Position numbers and translations under genes: made by a program. From Streptococcus saliviloxodontae (GTDB lineage: Bacteria; Bacillota; Bacilli; Lactobacillales; Streptococcaceae), in NCBI RefSeq assembly GCF_016908655.1, contig NZ_JAFBEI010000023.1:1-42534 (forward strand): 42,534 nucleotides of DNA. Direction: 5' to 3'. The notes under the pieces were generated by a model. That model was not told the origin of the DNA. It did not search any database and was given only the letters and a program-made list of their open reading frames with translations. Below are positions 25,880 to 35,076 of this stretch, in pieces. Positions within the stretch are counted from its first letter, which is position 1, and each line of letters opens with the position of its first letter.

Positions 25880-26404
25880 ATGGATCTTGTACGTGTTACA
25901 TTTGATTTTAAAGATATGGTACTTCTTGATCATCTGAACAAGGAAGCTTTTCCAGATGATGAGCGCGTGGAACTGGCTGACTTGATAGCCTATAGCCTAG
26001 AAAATGGCAGAGAAATGTTGGCCTTTTATGAGGTAGATACATTTATTGGATTTGCTGTTTTGATGTCTTCGGATGATCTTGTCTACATGTCGTTCTTCGC
26101 TGTTCAGAGTGAGCTTAGAGGGAATGGCTACGGTAGTCGAGTGTTAGATGCTATTTCTAGTCGTTATCCCCATCGTAGCTTTTGTCTAGAAGTTGAACGT
26201 CTGGATGAAGACTGTGTCAACAGAGGAGAACGTTTAGCTAGATGGCGTTTTTATGAAAGAAATAATTTTACTGAGACAGGATACCTTTTAGAATATGGGA
26301 AGCTGTCTTTTGATATCTTGTGTCGTGGTCCTTTTAAACCTGCAAGTTATGAAAGATTATTATCTTCAATCGCGACTTTTAGATTTCAAGTCAGGAGAAG
26401 GTGA
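25880..26404 (+). CDS. GNAT family N-acetyltransferase
   Basis: This 174-residue protein has the GNAT core. Strand-loop segments AFYEVDTFIGFAVLM and LVYMSFFAVQSELRGNGYGSRVLDAI contain the acetyl-CoA motif RGNGYGS (about residues 80-86). LARWRFYERNNFTETGY is the usual C-terminal FYxxxGF-like element. The substrate cannot be told from the sequence. It has a GGA-type ribosome binding site after the leu terminator, and its end lies 45 bp before the next gene, whose -10 is in the gap. Confidence 0.85.
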   Translation: MDLVRVTFDFKDMVLLDHLNKEAFPDDERVELADLIAYSLENGREMLAFYEVDTFIGFAVLMSSDDLVYMSFFAVQSELRGNGYGSRVLDAISSRYPHRSFCLEVERLDEDCVNRGERLARWRFYERNNFTETGYLLEYGKLSFDILCRGPFKPASYERLLSSIATFRFQVRRR

Positions 26405-26434
26405 GAAAAAGCTCAGCAGATGCTGTGCTTTTCT

Positions 26435-26442
26435 GATATAAT
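26435..26442 (+). promoter_or_regulatory. Extended -10 placed for a leaderless transcript
   Basis: TG-a-TATAAT, with TATAAT at 26437-26442, ends only 7 bp before ATG 26450. The expected transcription start coincides with the start codon. No ribosome binding site separates them. Confidence 0.55.
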
Positions 26443-26449
26443 AGGCAGT

Positions 26450-26947
26450 ATGGAAAACAATGTTAAAAAAGGTAATTATGAAGTGATGTTAGCACAGGCC
26501 AAGGCGCTATTTGCTAATGAAAATAATGCTCTCGCTAATCTATCAAATGCTTCTGCACTATTAAAAATGACCCTACCAAAGTCCGTTTTTGCAGGTTTCT
26601 ATCTTTTTGATGGTCAAGAATTGATTTTAGGACCGTTTCAAGGTCGTGTTTCTTGTGTACATATCGCAATGGGTAAAGGGGTTTGCGGTCAGTCAGCACA
26701 GGAGAGAAAGACAGTGATTGTCGATGATGTGACGAAACATGAGAACTACATCTCTTGTGATTCTGCTGCGATGAGTGAAATTGTCGTTCCGATGATAAAA
26801 GATGATCGTTTGATTGGTGTTTTAGATCTAGATTCTTCTCTAGTAGGAGACTATGATGAGGTGGATCAAGACTATTTAGAAAAATTTGTTAGGGTCTTGT
26901 TAGAGAAGACATCTTTTAATTTTGATATGTTTAGGAGTGAGGGTTGA
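26450..26947 (+). CDS. GAF-domain free methionine-R-sulfoxide reductase
   Basis: This single-GAF-domain enzyme reduces free methionine-R-sulfoxide as part of oxidative damage repair. Its 165 residues align by eye with E. coli YebR. The catalytic cysteine set is conserved: C69 in GRVSCVHI, C79 in GKGVCGQSA and C103 in YISCDS. GPFQG and IGVLDLDSS are also family hallmarks. I prefer ATG 26450 over the upstream in-frame ATG 26420, because a strong extended -10 lies between them. An ATG 26486 start is possible but would cut the conserved first helix. Its TGA stop shares an A with the dnaX ATG. Confidence 0.9.
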   Translation: MENNVKKGNYEVMLAQAKALFANENNALANLSNASALLKMTLPKSVFAGFYLFDGQELILGPFQGRVSCVHIAMGKGVCGQSAQERKTVIVDDVTKHENYISCDSAAMSEIVVPMIKDDRLIGVLDLDSSLVGDYDEVDQDYLEKFVRVLLEKTSFNFDMFRSEG

Positions 26948-28608
26948 TGTACCAAGCGCTTTATAGAAAATACCGAAGTCAGACCTTCGATGAGATGGTA
27001 GGTCAGTCTGTCATCTCAACAACGCTTAAACAGGCTGTCTCTACTGGGAAAATTAGTCATGCCTATCTTTTTTCTGGTCCACGTGGAACAGGTAAGACCA
27101 GTGCTGCTAAAATTTTTGCCAAAGCGATGAACTGTCCAAATCAAGTAGATGGCGAACCTTGTAATCACTGTGATATCTGTCGGGATATTACAAATGGTAG
27201 CTTGGAAGATGTTATTGAAATTGATGCTGCTTCAAATAATGGTGTTGATGAAATTCGTGACATTCGTGACAAGTCGACCTATGCTCCTAGCCGTGCGACC
27301 TACAAGGTTTATATCATTGATGAGGTTCACATGTTATCAACAGGAGCGTTTAACGCTCTTTTGAAAACCTTGGAAGAACCAACTGAAAATGTTGTCTTTA
27401 TTTTAGCAACAACGGAGCTGCATAAGATTCCAGCGACAATTTTATCAAGGGTACAGCGCTTTGAATTTAAGGCGATTAAGCAGAAGGCTATTCAAAATCA
27501 TCTAGCTAGTGTCTTATCAAAAGAGGGGATTGCTTTTGATGAGGAAGCTTTAGTGATTATTGCTCGCCGTGCAGAAGGTGGGATGCGTGATGCACTGTCT
27601 ATCTTAGATCAAGCACTCTCTCTATCGTCAGATAATTGTGTATCTATCGCAGTAGCAGAAGAAATCACAGGTTCTATTGGTTTATCAACTTTGGATCAGT
27701 ATGTTAAACATATTAGACAAGGGGAAACGACAGAAGCTCTAGCTGATTTACAAGTGCTTTTTGATAACGGTAAGTCCATGAGTCGTTTGGCGACAGATTT
27801 GTTAGAATACCTAAGAGACCTCCTTATCGTAAAAGTGGGTGGAGACAATACCCACCAGAGTTCCCTTTTTGAGGAGAATCTGATCATGGCACAAGACGTT
27901 ATCTTTTCCATGATTGATTGTGTTACTCAAAACCTTTCTGCCATCAAAACAGGTACACAGCCGAAAATCTATGCAGAGATGATGACTGTTCAGTTAGCTG
28001 GATTGAGTGTTAACTCAAATCAGCAGTTACCTGACAATCTTGTTCAAGAGTTTGAAGCCATGCGTCAGGAAATTGCAGAACTCAAACAAGAATTGACAGC
28101 TTTAGGGCGACAACCGATTGGTGAGGCACCGAAACCAAAGATGAAATCAGGATTCTCTTTCAAGGTAGATAAAGATAAAATCATGAAAATTATGGAAGAT
28201 ACTGTAGAAGATTCTGTTAGATCAAAAGAGTATCTTGAAGCTCTAAAAGCTGCTTGGAATGAAATTTTAGATGCTATAAGTCCTCAAAATCGAGCGCTTC
28301 TGATGGGCTCAGAGCCTGTTCTAGCCAATGCAGATAACGCAATATTAGCTTTTGAAGCTGCTTTCAATGCAGAGCAAGCTATGAAACGAACAGATCTTAA
28401 TGATATGTTTGGGAATATTATGAGTAAAGCTGCAGGTTTTTCTCCAAATATTATGGCAGTTCCAAAGTCAGACTTTAATCATATTAGAAGTGAGTTTGCC
28501 CGAAAAATGAAAGTCTCTACACCTCAAACCGAGGAAAAGAACGCTACAGCCTCAGTTCCAGAGTCTTTTGCCTTTTTAACAGAAAAACTATCGATTAGTG
28601 AAGATTAA
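26947..28608 (+). CDS. dnaX: DNA polymerase III subunit gamma/tau
   Basis: DnaX is the ATPase motor of the clamp loader. Its 553 residues show Walker A GPRGTGKT (44-51), the zinc-binding cysteines C63, C72, C75 and C78, DEVH (125-128), the SRC-like motif in ILSRVQRFEF, sensor-2 GGMRDALSILDQ, and a C-terminal tau-like region. I chose ATG 26947 ([10 protein letters not shown]), which overlaps the upstream TGA by one base; the extra TTG codon at 26944 is not needed. Translation is coupled to the methionine-sulfoxide reductase gene. Confidence 0.97.
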   Translation: MYQALYRKYRSQTFDEMVGQSVISTTLKQAVSTGKISHAYLFSGPRGTGKTSAAKIFAKAMNCPNQVDGEPCNHCDICRDITNGSLEDVIEIDAASNNGVDEIRDIRDKSTYAPSRATYKVYIIDEVHMLSTGAFNALLKTLEEPTENVVFILATTELHKIPATILSRVQRFEFKAIKQKAIQNHLASVLSKEGIAFDEEALVIIARRAEGGMRDALSILDQALSLSSDNCVSIAVAEEITGSIGLSTLDQYVKHIRQGETTEALADLQVLFDNGKSMSRLATDLLEYLRDLLIVKVGGDNTHQSSLFEENLIMAQDVIFSMIDCVTQNLSAIKTGTQPKIYAEMMTVQLAGLSVNSNQQLPDNLVQEFEAMRQEIAELKQELTALGRQPIGEAPKPKMKSGFSFKVDKDKIMKIMEDTVEDSVRSKEYLEALKAAWNEILDAISPQNRALLMGSEPVLANADNAILAFEAAFNAEQAMKRTDLNDMFGNIMSKAAGFSPNIMAVPKSDFNHIRSEFARKMKVSTPQTEEKNATASVPESFAFLTEKLSISED

Positions 28609-28645
28609 AAAACTGCGTAATCCTTTTGGATTGCACAGCTTTTTT
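28605..28645 (+). terminator. dnaX terminator
   Basis: CTG-c-GTAATCC and GGATT-gca-CAG form an imperfect stem around a TTTT loop, flanked by A6 and T6. It lies directly after the dnaX stop codon and abuts the next promoter. Confidence 0.75.
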
Positions 28646-28653
28646 GTTATAAT
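28645..28653 (+). promoter_or_regulatory. Extended -10 placed for a leaderless transcript
   Basis: TG-t-TATAAT, with TATAAT at 28648-28653, ends 6 bp before ATG 28660. This is the same geometry as at 26435. The only purine-rich sequence, TGGAG, lies within the gap and would be mostly upstream of the transcription start. Confidence 0.5.
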
Positions 28654-28659
28654 GGAGTC

Positions 28660-28854
28660 ATGTTAAATCGACAAGTAATTTTTTTGACCCTTATCACTAT
28701 TATAGAGACCTACTGTTTTAATCAAGCTATTTTTGACAAACAGTATTTTTTTGCTAGCTTTTTTGGTTATCTATTGTTGCGCCGTCTCTACACGAGCTTT
28801 ATCATTACAAAGCTATTGAAAGCAGCAGATAAGCTTACCAAGAAGTCAGACTAA
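28660..28854 (+). CDS. Small membrane protein, DUF3272-like
   Basis: This 64-residue protein has two hydrophobic segments (about 5-20 and 28-45) and a basic, lysine-rich tail. It resembles the streptococcal DUF3272 family in length and location after dnaX. Function unknown. Its last 20 bp overlap the 3' end of birA on the other strand. GC content and position fit a normal resident gene. Confidence 0.7.
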   Translation: MLNRQVIFLTLITIIETYCFNQAIFDKQYFFASFFGYLLLRRLYTSFIITKLLKAADKLTKKSD

Positions 28855-29773
28855 TTTCTCCGCTAGAGAGGGTGTCTTTTTGACCATCTTTTAGGGAAAT
28901 GATGAGTTGACCACTATCAGTAATATCGGTTACAAGTCCTCTGTACTCATGACCATCCTTTTGGTAGGAGACAAGACGATCTAATACTAGAGACTGTTCT
29001 TTATAGTAGCGGATAAGGTCTTTTTCAGGAGTCTGATAGAAAATTGACCAAATTTCAGAAATAAGATCATTACGACTTATCGGGCATTCTTCAGTAAAGA
29101 GAGAGCCAGCTTTATCGGTAAGGTCGTCAGGGAAATCCTTGATTACAAGGTTGATACCAATACCGATAATTAAATCGGTAACTGTCCCTGTTTCCACAGA
29201 TGAAATCGCTTCGGTCAAGATACCGGCGATTTTTTTATTGCCTAGGTAGACATCGTTGACCCATTTAATCTGGCATTGAATTCCTGTCAAACGGTGAATA
29301 GCTTTGACAAGACTGGCAGCAGCCAGTACAGTGTAAGGTTTTAGGTTGTGAAAGTCACAGTCTGGCGATAGCCTAAGTGACATATAAATGCCACCTTGTG
29401 AGCTAGCGTAGAAAGGGCGTCCAAATCGCCCTTTAGCACCAGTTTGATTTGGAGCTAGATAGAGTGTGTTAGTAGGATGACCTAATTCGATGCCTGCCTT
29501 AGCATCAATTTGTGTAGAGATGCTTTGCTCATTTAAGAAGACTTTTAGAGGAGGGCTCTTTTTTTCGATAAGTGAAGGGACTAATAAATCTCCTGAAACT
29601 AAGTGATAGCCTTTGTTTTTTTGTGATTGTATCGTGATTCCCTTAGTTTCGAGGGTCTTGATGCCTTTCCAAATAGCTGTTCGAGAAATGGCTAACTGGC
29701 TAGCAAGTTCTTCGCCACTGATGAAATCTGAACAGGTTGAGAGGAGTTCATAGATTTTTTCGTAGGTTTTCAT
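28835..29773 (-). CDS. birA: Bifunctional biotin ligase / biotin operon repressor
   Basis: BirA activates biotin as biotinyl-AMP and attaches it to acetyl-CoA carboxylase. The 312-residue form also has a DNA-binding domain. The N-terminal winged helix is LASQLAISRTAIWKGIKTLETKG (about 23-45). The ligase has GAKGRFGRPFYA (about 112-123, the biotinyl-AMP loop), KWVND (170-174) and KIAGILTE (181-188), followed by an SH3-like C-terminus. It overlaps the small membrane gene convergently by 20 bp and is divergent from metK. Confidence 0.95.
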   Translation of the reverse strand: MKTYEKIYELLSTCSDFISGEELASQLAISRTAIWKGIKTLETKGITIQSQKNKGYHLVSGDLLVPSLIEKKSPPLKVFLNEQSISTQIDAKAGIELGHPTNTLYLAPNQTGAKGRFGRPFYASSQGGIYMSLRLSPDCDFHNLKPYTVLAAASLVKAIHRLTGIQCQIKWVNDVYLGNKKIAGILTEAISSVETGTVTDLIIGIGINLVIKDFPDDLTDKAGSLFTEECPISRNDLISEIWSIFYQTPEKDLIRYYKEQSLVLDRLVSYQKDGHEYRGLVTDITDSGQLIISLKDGQKDTLSSGEISLTSW

Positions 29774-29901
29774 ACTATTAGTATAGTATAAATTTGGTTA
29801 TTTGCCTAAAGATTTTCAAAAGAAGTTACAGCTATAGTTTTTTTCTATCATCTCTTCGTTAAATTTTTATAAGAAATTGCTATTTTCTCTTGCTTAAGTA
29901 T

Positions 29902-29909
29902 GGTATACT
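29902..29909 (+). promoter_or_regulatory. Extended -10 promoter of metK
   Basis: TG-g-TATACT, with TATACT at 29904-29909, and no convincing -35. It starts the SMK leader about 10 bp upstream of the riboswitch core. Confidence 0.6.
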
Positions 29910-29919
29910 AGAAACGTTA

Positions 29920-30024
29920 TTAAGTCCCGAAAAGGTGGTAGAGCCTTCGTGCTTTTATCAGTTCTTTGTAACTTTTTAACCCGCTTTAAGCGGTCAATGA
30001 TTTATTAAAAGGGGGACATTTTTT
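29920..30024 (+). promoter_or_regulatory. SMK box (SAM-III) riboswitch
   Basis: This is a translational S-adenosylmethionine riboswitch controlling metK. The anti-Shine-Dalgarno segment GTCCC (29924-29928), within GTCCCGAAAAGG, can pair with GGGAC (30013-30017) in the Shine-Dalgarno region AAAAGGGGGAC. The conserved TTTGTAAC segment is present near 29966-29973. Between it and the Shine-Dalgarno lies an extra hairpin (CCGCTT-T-AAGCGG, about 29981-29993) that the minimal Enterococcus SMK core lacks. SAM binding should hide the ribosome binding site. Confidence 0.85.
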
Positions 30025-31215
30025 ATGTCAGAACGTAAACTTTTCACGTCTGAGTCAGTATCTGAGGGGCACCCTGATAAGATTGCTGACCAAATTTCCG
30101 ATGCGATTTTGGATGCGATTTTGGAGAAAGATCCAGATGCTCACGTTGCAGCTGAAACAGCTGTCTACACAGGGTCAGTCCATGTCTTTGGTGAAATTTC
30201 AACAACAGCCTATGTGGATATCAACCGAGTCGTGCGTGATACCATTGCTGAGATTGGCTATACCAATGCAGAATATGGTTTTTCAGCTGAGTCTGTTGGC
30301 GTTCATCCGTCATTAGTTGAGCAGTCACCAGATATTGCCCAAGGAGTTAACGAAGCCCTTGAGGTTCGTGGTAATGACGACCAAGATGAGTTGGATTTGA
30401 TTGGTGCAGGTGACCAGGGTCTCATGTTTGGTTTTGCCATTGATGAAACACCAGAGCTCTTGCCATTGCCAATTTCATTAAGTCACAAGTTGGTGAAAAA
30501 ACTGGCAGACCTTCGCAAATCAGGTGAGGTTTCTTACCTTCGTCCAGATGCTAAAAGTCAGGTTACTGTTGAGTATGATGAAAATGATCGTCCTGTACGT
30601 GTGGACACAGTGGTTATCTCAACTCAGCATGATCCAGAAGTCACAAATGAGCAGATTCATCAAGATGTGATTGAAAAAGTGATTAAAACGGTTATTCCAG
30701 CAGAATACCTTGATGATGAGACGAAATTCTTTATCAATCCTACAGGTCGTTTTGTTATTGGTGGACCTCAAGGGGATTCTGGCTTGACAGGTCGTAAAAT
30801 TATCGTTGATACTTACGGTGGCTACTCACGTCATGGTGGCGGTGCTTTCTCAGGTAAAGATGCCACTAAAGTTGACCGTTCTGCATCATACGCTGCCCGC
30901 TATATTGCTAAAAATATTGTCGCAGCAGGTCTTGCTAAAAAAGCAGAGGTACAACTTGCTTATGCTATTGGGGTTGCTCAGCCAGTTTCTGTTCGTGTCG
31001 ATACTTTTGGCACATCAACGGTTTCAGAGAGTGATTTGGAAAAAGCGGTGCGTCAGATTTTTGACCTTCGCCCAGCAGGTATTATTCAAATGCTTGATTT
31101 GAAACGTCCAATCTACAAACAAACAGCGGCTTATGGCCACATGGGACGTACAGATATCGATTTACCTTGGGAAAAATTAGACAAGGTAGAAGCTCTTAAA
31201 GCAGCAATAGGATAG
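30025..31215 (+). CDS. metK: S-adenosylmethionine synthetase
   Basis: MetK makes SAM from methionine and ATP. The 396-residue protein shows the conserved N-terminal [32 protein letters not shown], the P-loop-like [16 protein letters not shown], and [20 protein letters not shown]. Translation is expected to be feedback-controlled by the SMK box upstream. It is monocistronic and followed by a terminator. Confidence 0.98.
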   Translation: MSERKLFTSESVSEGHPDKIADQISDAILDAILEKDPDAHVAAETAVYTGSVHVFGEISTTAYVDINRVVRDTIAEIGYTNAEYGFSAESVGVHPSLVEQSPDIAQGVNEALEVRGNDDQDELDLIGAGDQGLMFGFAIDETPELLPLPISLSHKLVKKLADLRKSGEVSYLRPDAKSQVTVEYDENDRPVRVDTVVISTQHDPEVTNEQIHQDVIEKVIKTVIPAEYLDDETKFFINPTGRFVIGGPQGDSGLTGRKIIVDTYGGYSRHGGGAFSGKDATKVDRSASYAARYIAKNIVAAGLAKKAEVQLAYAIGVAQPVSVRVDTFGTSTVSESDLEKAVRQIFDLRPAGIIQMLDLKRPIYKQTAAYGHMGRTDIDLPWEKLDKVEALKAAIG

Positions 31216-31230
31216 AGAATTTACTTTATA

Positions 31231-31268
31231 AAAAAGAGGAAGCTGAGACAAAAATCTCAAGCTTCTTT
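31231..31268 (+). terminator. metK terminator
   Basis: The arms GAAGCT-g-AGA and TCT-c-AAGCTTC surround a CAAAAA loop and are flanked by an A-rich 5' side and TTTT on the 3' side. It resembles the hairpin at 2411-2452. Confidence 0.8.
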
Positions 31269-31669
31269 TGTTTACCCTTTTATTTTTGGGGGTAGATTTT
31301 CTCCTTGGCATCATTTATTAGGCGCTTTAGTACCTACAAATCAGACTCTTACAGACCTAGTCCCTTTTTGCATAAAAGATTTAAAATAGGCCTTGGCTTG
31401 GACGAGAGACTAAAGCTGTTGTTTTAGTCCATCATGTAGCTTAGGAAGCCTTTAAATAACTGTATTAAACAATCGAAAATTTTAATGTAGTTAGCTATTT
31501 TAAAGCTTAATAAGACTAAAAAACTTCTCTTAAATGTAACATAGAGGTTACGAGAATATCTCAATTTGATGAAAAAACTTCACTAATGCCTCATCACTTT
31601 AATTGTGTTATAGGGATAAATGTGCTAAAATAAAAAGGTTGAATTCTAGGATAAGAAAGTTTAGAGAGT
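31269..31669 (+). other. 400-bp gap before murA with imperfect hairpin
   Basis: No credible ORF. Positions 31392-31453 can fold into a long imperfect hairpin whose tip is a perfect GACTAAA/TTTAGTC stem. Fragments resembling the 2485-2530 gap occur at about 31320-31360 and 31510-31535. A -10 (TG-c-TAAAAT, ending near 31631) precedes murA by about 40 bp. It could be remnants of a dispersed repeat or a small RNA. Confidence 0.35.
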
Positions 31670-32929
31670 ATGCGAAAAATTGTAATTAATAGCGGAAAGC
31701 CTCTGTCAGGAGAGGTAGCGGTCTCGGGTGCAAAGAATAGTGTTGTTGCTTTGATTCCTGCTATTATTTTGGCAGATGATATTGTTACCCTTGATGGAGT
31801 TCCAGCTATCAGTGATGTAGATAGTTTGGTTGACATTATGGAAGTCATGGGGGCTAAAGTTAAACGTCAAGGCGAAACTTTAGAAATTGATCCACGAGGT
31901 GTGGAAAACAAACCTATGCCTTATGGTAAGATCAATAGTCTTCGTGCTTCTTACTATTTCTATGGTAGTTTGTTAGGTCGTTTTGGTGAAGCAGTTGTTG
32001 GACTTCCTGGAGGGTGTGACCTCGGTCCACGTCCAATCGATCTTCATTTAAAAGCTTTTGAAGCTATGGGAGCTAAGATCACTTATGAGGGAGACAATAT
32101 GCGTCTCTCGACAGGGGGAACGCCTGTTCAAGGTACTCATATCTTCTTTGATACTGTGACGGTTGGTGCGACTATCAATACGATGCTTGCCGCTGCTAAA
32201 GCTGAAGGTCGTACTGTTATTGAAAATGCAGCGCGTGAACCAGAGATCATTGATGTGGCAACTCTACTAAACAACATGGGGGCTCACATTCGTGGTGCAG
32301 GGACAGATATTATTACGATTGAAGGGGTGAAATCGCTCCACGGAACACGCCATCAAGTGATTCCTGATCGTATTGAGGCAGGTTCTTACATTGCTATGGC
32401 TGCTGCTGTCGGTGAGGGAATCAAGATAACAAATGTCTTGTATGAACATTTGGAGTCCTTCATTGCTAAATTGGATGAGATGGGTGTCCGTATGACCATT
32501 GAAGAAGATGCTATTTTTGTGGAGAAACAAGAGCAGTTGAAGGCAGTCAATATTAAGACAGCACCATATCCAGGTTTCGCTACAGACTTGCAACAACCTT
32601 TGACCCCCTTATTGCTGACAGCGCACGGTCGTGCTAGCATTGTGGATACGATTTATGAGAAACGTGTTAACCATGTGCCAGAAATGGCTCGTATGGGTGC
32701 CAATATCTCAACAGTCGGAGGACGTATTGTTTATGAAGGTCCAAATCAGTTAACGGGAGCTCCTGTTAAGGCGACAGACCTTCGTGCTGGTGCGGCTCTA
32801 GTTACTGCAGGATTGATGGCAGAAGGCCAGACGGAGATTACTAATATTGAGTTTATTTTACGAGGCTATTCTAATATCATCGAAAAATTAACTGCTCTAG
32901 GTGCAGACATCCGAATTGTTGAGGATTAA
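31670..32929 (+). CDS. murA: UDP-N-acetylglucosamine 1-carboxyvinyltransferase
   Basis: MurA transfers enolpyruvate from PEP to UDP-GlcNAc, the first committed step of peptidoglycan synthesis and the target of fosfomycin. The 419-residue protein has K22 in SGAKNS, the fosfomycin-reactive C116 in [14 protein letters not shown] active-site segments in GTGG-like loops, and [13 protein letters not shown]. Low-GC Gram-positives usually carry two murA paralogues; which one this is cannot be told without comparison. It is monocistronic. Confidence 0.96.
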   Translation: MRKIVINSGKPLSGEVAVSGAKNSVVALIPAIILADDIVTLDGVPAISDVDSLVDIMEVMGAKVKRQGETLEIDPRGVENKPMPYGKINSLRASYYFYGSLLGRFGEAVVGLPGGCDLGPRPIDLHLKAFEAMGAKITYEGDNMRLSTGGTPVQGTHIFFDTVTVGATINTMLAAAKAEGRTVIENAAREPEIIDVATLLNNMGAHIRGAGTDIITIEGVKSLHGTRHQVIPDRIEAGSYIAMAAAVGEGIKITNVLYEHLESFIAKLDEMGVRMTIEEDAIFVEKQEQLKAVNIKTAPYPGFATDLQQPLTPLLLTAHGRASIVDTIYEKRVNHVPEMARMGANISTVGGRIVYEGPNQLTGAPVKATDLRAGAALVTAGLMAEGQTEITNIEFILRGYSNIIEKLTALGADIRIVED

Positions 32930-32985
32930 ATGGATAAGCTAGATTTCAAGAAAGTGATTTTTGAAATAAACTTATCAAAAAAGCC

Positions 32986-33020
32986 AAAAAGCAAGCTACT
33001 AGGAAGTGGCTTGCTTTTTT
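32986..33020 (+). terminator. murA terminator
   Basis: GCAAGC-t-ACT (32991-33000), loop AGGA, AGT-g-GCTTGC (33005-33014), then T6. The stem is strong and flanked by A5 on the 5' side. Confidence 0.88.
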
Positions 33021-33205
33021 GGGGATAAATAGCTTTAATATAACTGACTATTTTATTTTTTTAGGGAAAAGAAGAACGGATAAAATTGTGATATAATGAG
33101 TAATAATTGGATAAGGATATCATCTGATTAGTTAATCAGTAAAAGATAATTAAAAATGTCCATATTTTTAAGTGATGTGTAGCTAGTTTTTGGTCAGAAA
33201 GGAAA
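33021..33205 (+). promoter_or_regulatory. Promoter region of the glycosyltransferase cassette
   Basis: An extended -10, TG-a-TATAAT with TATAAT at 33092-33097, lies about 110 bp before the first glycosyltransferase. No clear -35 is present. The leader is AT-rich with no ORF. A GAAAGGA ribosome binding site precedes ATG 33206. Confidence 0.55.
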
Positions 33206-34084
33206 ATGATGGAGACAGTTAGTGTTATTATTCCTGTTTATAATGGGGAAAAGTACCTGAGACAATGTGTAGAAAGTGTCCTCAAACAGACTTATTCACA
33301 GTTGGAAATTATTATTATCAATGATGGTTCTAAAGATAAGACGGCCCTTATTTGTGAGCAACTTCGTCATCAGGATGAGCGTATTCGTGTTTTTCATAAA
33401 CCAGCCAATGAAGGTCTGGGAGCAGGGCGAAATACATCGCTTGATTTAGCTACTGGGGATTATATTATTTTTGTAGATTCTGATGATTGGATTGACCCTA
33501 ATCATATAGAAGATTTGTACCAACTCTTGAAGCGAACAGATAGTGATATTGCCATTGCTAATTTTACCCAGTATTTTGAGGAAAATGGTTCTTACAATAT
33601 TCATCTGACAGAAGCAGATTATTACGAAGCGGTTTACAGTCCACAAGACTGGTTTGCTTTCCAGTACGGTCACGGGCATAATTTGAGTCTTTGCTTTACA
33701 GTACCTTGGTGTAAAATGTATAAGCGTTCTATATTTGACACTATTCGTTATTATACAGATGGTTTTGGTGAAGATGATCGTACAACTTGGAAGACTTATC
33801 TGATGGCAGATAAAATTGCCTACATGCATCGTTCGAGCTATGTCTATCGTGTTAATGCGACTAGCATGACACAGACAGCTGATCAGGGAACTGTTTTTCA
33901 AGTAGGTCCTATAGCAGAGCGCTTAGAGGTGTTGAGTCTTTTAGGTTTTGACCTCAGCAAAGAAATTGCCGCATACAAATGGCGTGCTCAGATTAATCGT
34001 GATAGTAAACTAAAAGATGGTGATATGAAAGCTTATCGTGATTTAGAATTCCGCATGCGCCTCATTGAGAAATATAAGAGATAA
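33206..34084 (+). CDS. Family 2 glycosyltransferase
   Basis: This 292-residue GT-A enzyme has the opening [31 protein letters not shown] (39-44), and the metal/nucleotide-sugar binding DSDD (91-94). A second acidic region, [17 protein letters not shown] (about 190-206), probably holds the catalytic base. It is a clear paralogue of the last cassette gene (36812-37687) with matching C-terminal blocks such as CFTVPW. It probably extends the O-glycan on the downstream serine-rich adhesin; donor and acceptor are unknown. Two adjacent Met codons make ATG 33206 or 33209 equally possible. Confidence 0.88.
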   Translation: MMETVSVIIPVYNGEKYLRQCVESVLKQTYSQLEIIIINDGSKDKTALICEQLRHQDERIRVFHKPANEGLGAGRNTSLDLATGDYIIFVDSDDWIDPNHIEDLYQLLKRTDSDIAIANFTQYFEENGSYNIHLTEADYYEAVYSPQDWFAFQYGHGHNLSLCFTVPWCKMYKRSIFDTIRYYTDGFGEDDRTTWKTYLMADKIAYMHRSSYVYRVNATSMTQTADQGTVFQVGPIAERLEVLSLLGFDLSKEIAAYKWRAQINRDSKLKDGDMKAYRDLEFRMRLIEKYKR

Positions 34085-34089
34085 CTAAC

Positions 34090-35076
34090 ATGAGAGTTTA
34101 CATTACAAATATAAATGGTTTAGCAGGAACGGCCCAGTTTGCTCAAAATATGGTTACCGATATTGGTGTTGCTTTGGGCTATCGTGAGCTTGGGATTTAC
34201 CGATATGATATCAATGCAGATAGTCCTGCTGAACTTAGTAAGCGAATTGATGGGATTATTGCGGGTTTACATCATGGAGACGTTGTTGTTTTTCAAACTC
34301 CAACTTGGAATACAACTGTTTTTGATGAACGCTTGATGGAAAAATTGCAGGCTTATCGTATTAAAATTGTTATTTTTATTCATGATGTTGTGCCTTTGAT
34401 GTTTGCTGGAAATTTCTATCTAATGGAGCGGACTATTGCTTATTACAACAAGGCGGATTTGATTATTGCACCTAGTCAAGCTATGATTGATACTTTACGT
34501 CACTATGGCTTGACGGTTCCTAAAACGATTGTGCAAAGAATGTGGGATCACCCGACAGAAATTCCAAGTCTGCCTGCGCAGTTTAAAAAAGAAATTCATT
34601 TTCCAGGTGATTTGGAACGCTTTAGTTTTGTTCGTTCTTGGGAGTATGATATTCCTTTGCACCTTTACTCACGACATGGGGATAATCTACCATCACAAGT
34701 TCATTATCATACCTATATGCCTGATGAGGAGCTTTTGTTGACTCTGTCTCAAGGAGGGTTTGGTTTGGTGTGGATGGATGACCATGATAAGGAGTATCAA
34801 ACCTTGTATTGCCCCCACAAACTTGGTACTTTTTTGACTGCAGGAATTCCTGTTTTTGTCCAAAGAGGAATAGCTAATCAAGATATCATTGAAAAAAATC
34901 ATCTTGGTTTTGTTGTGGATAGTCTTGATGAAGTAGTTGCTATTATACAGCAAATGAATCAAGAAACTTATCAGGAAATGATCGGTCGTGTTCGAGAATT
35001 TAACCGTTTGTTGAGGTATGGTTACTTCACACGTCGACTTTTAACAAATGCAGTGTTTGAGGTGTTATGTGATTAA
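34090..35076 (+). CDS. gtf3: Gtf3-like glucosyltransferase for SRR glycoprotein
   Basis: This 328-residue protein resembles Gtf3 of the Fap1 and Srr loci (the Nss family), which adds the second sugar (glucose) onto GlcNAc-O-Ser/Thr. Recognisable segments are the N-terminal [47 protein letters not shown], and the C-terminal donor-site stretch [18 protein letters not shown]. It lies between a GT2 enzyme and the DUF1792 fusion, as expected for a glycosylation cassette. Its last 8 bp overlap the GTG start of the next gene. The assignment comes from sequence memory, not alignment. Confidence 0.82.
   Translation: MRVYITNINGLAGTAQFAQNMVTDIGVALGYRELGIYRYDINADSPAELSKRIDGIIAGLHHGDVVVFQTPTWNTTVFDERLMEKLQAYRIKIVIFIHDVVPLMFAGNFYLMERTIAYYNKADLIIAPSQAMIDTLRHYGLTVPKTIVQRMWDHPTEIPSLPAQFKKEIHFPGDLERFSFVRSWEYDIPLHLYSRHGDNLPSQVHYHTYMPDEELLLTLSQGGFGLVWMDDHDKEYQTLYCPHKLGTFLTAGIPVFVQRGIANQDIIEKNHLGFVVDSLDEVVAIIQQMNQETYQEMIGRVREFNRLLRYGYFTRRLLTNAVFEVLCD

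Noticed and set aside
35048..35068. ATG start for the DUF1792-GT2 gene
   Set aside because: No ribosome binding site. The GTG at 35069 has GAGGTG six bases upstream and gives the expected N-terminus.
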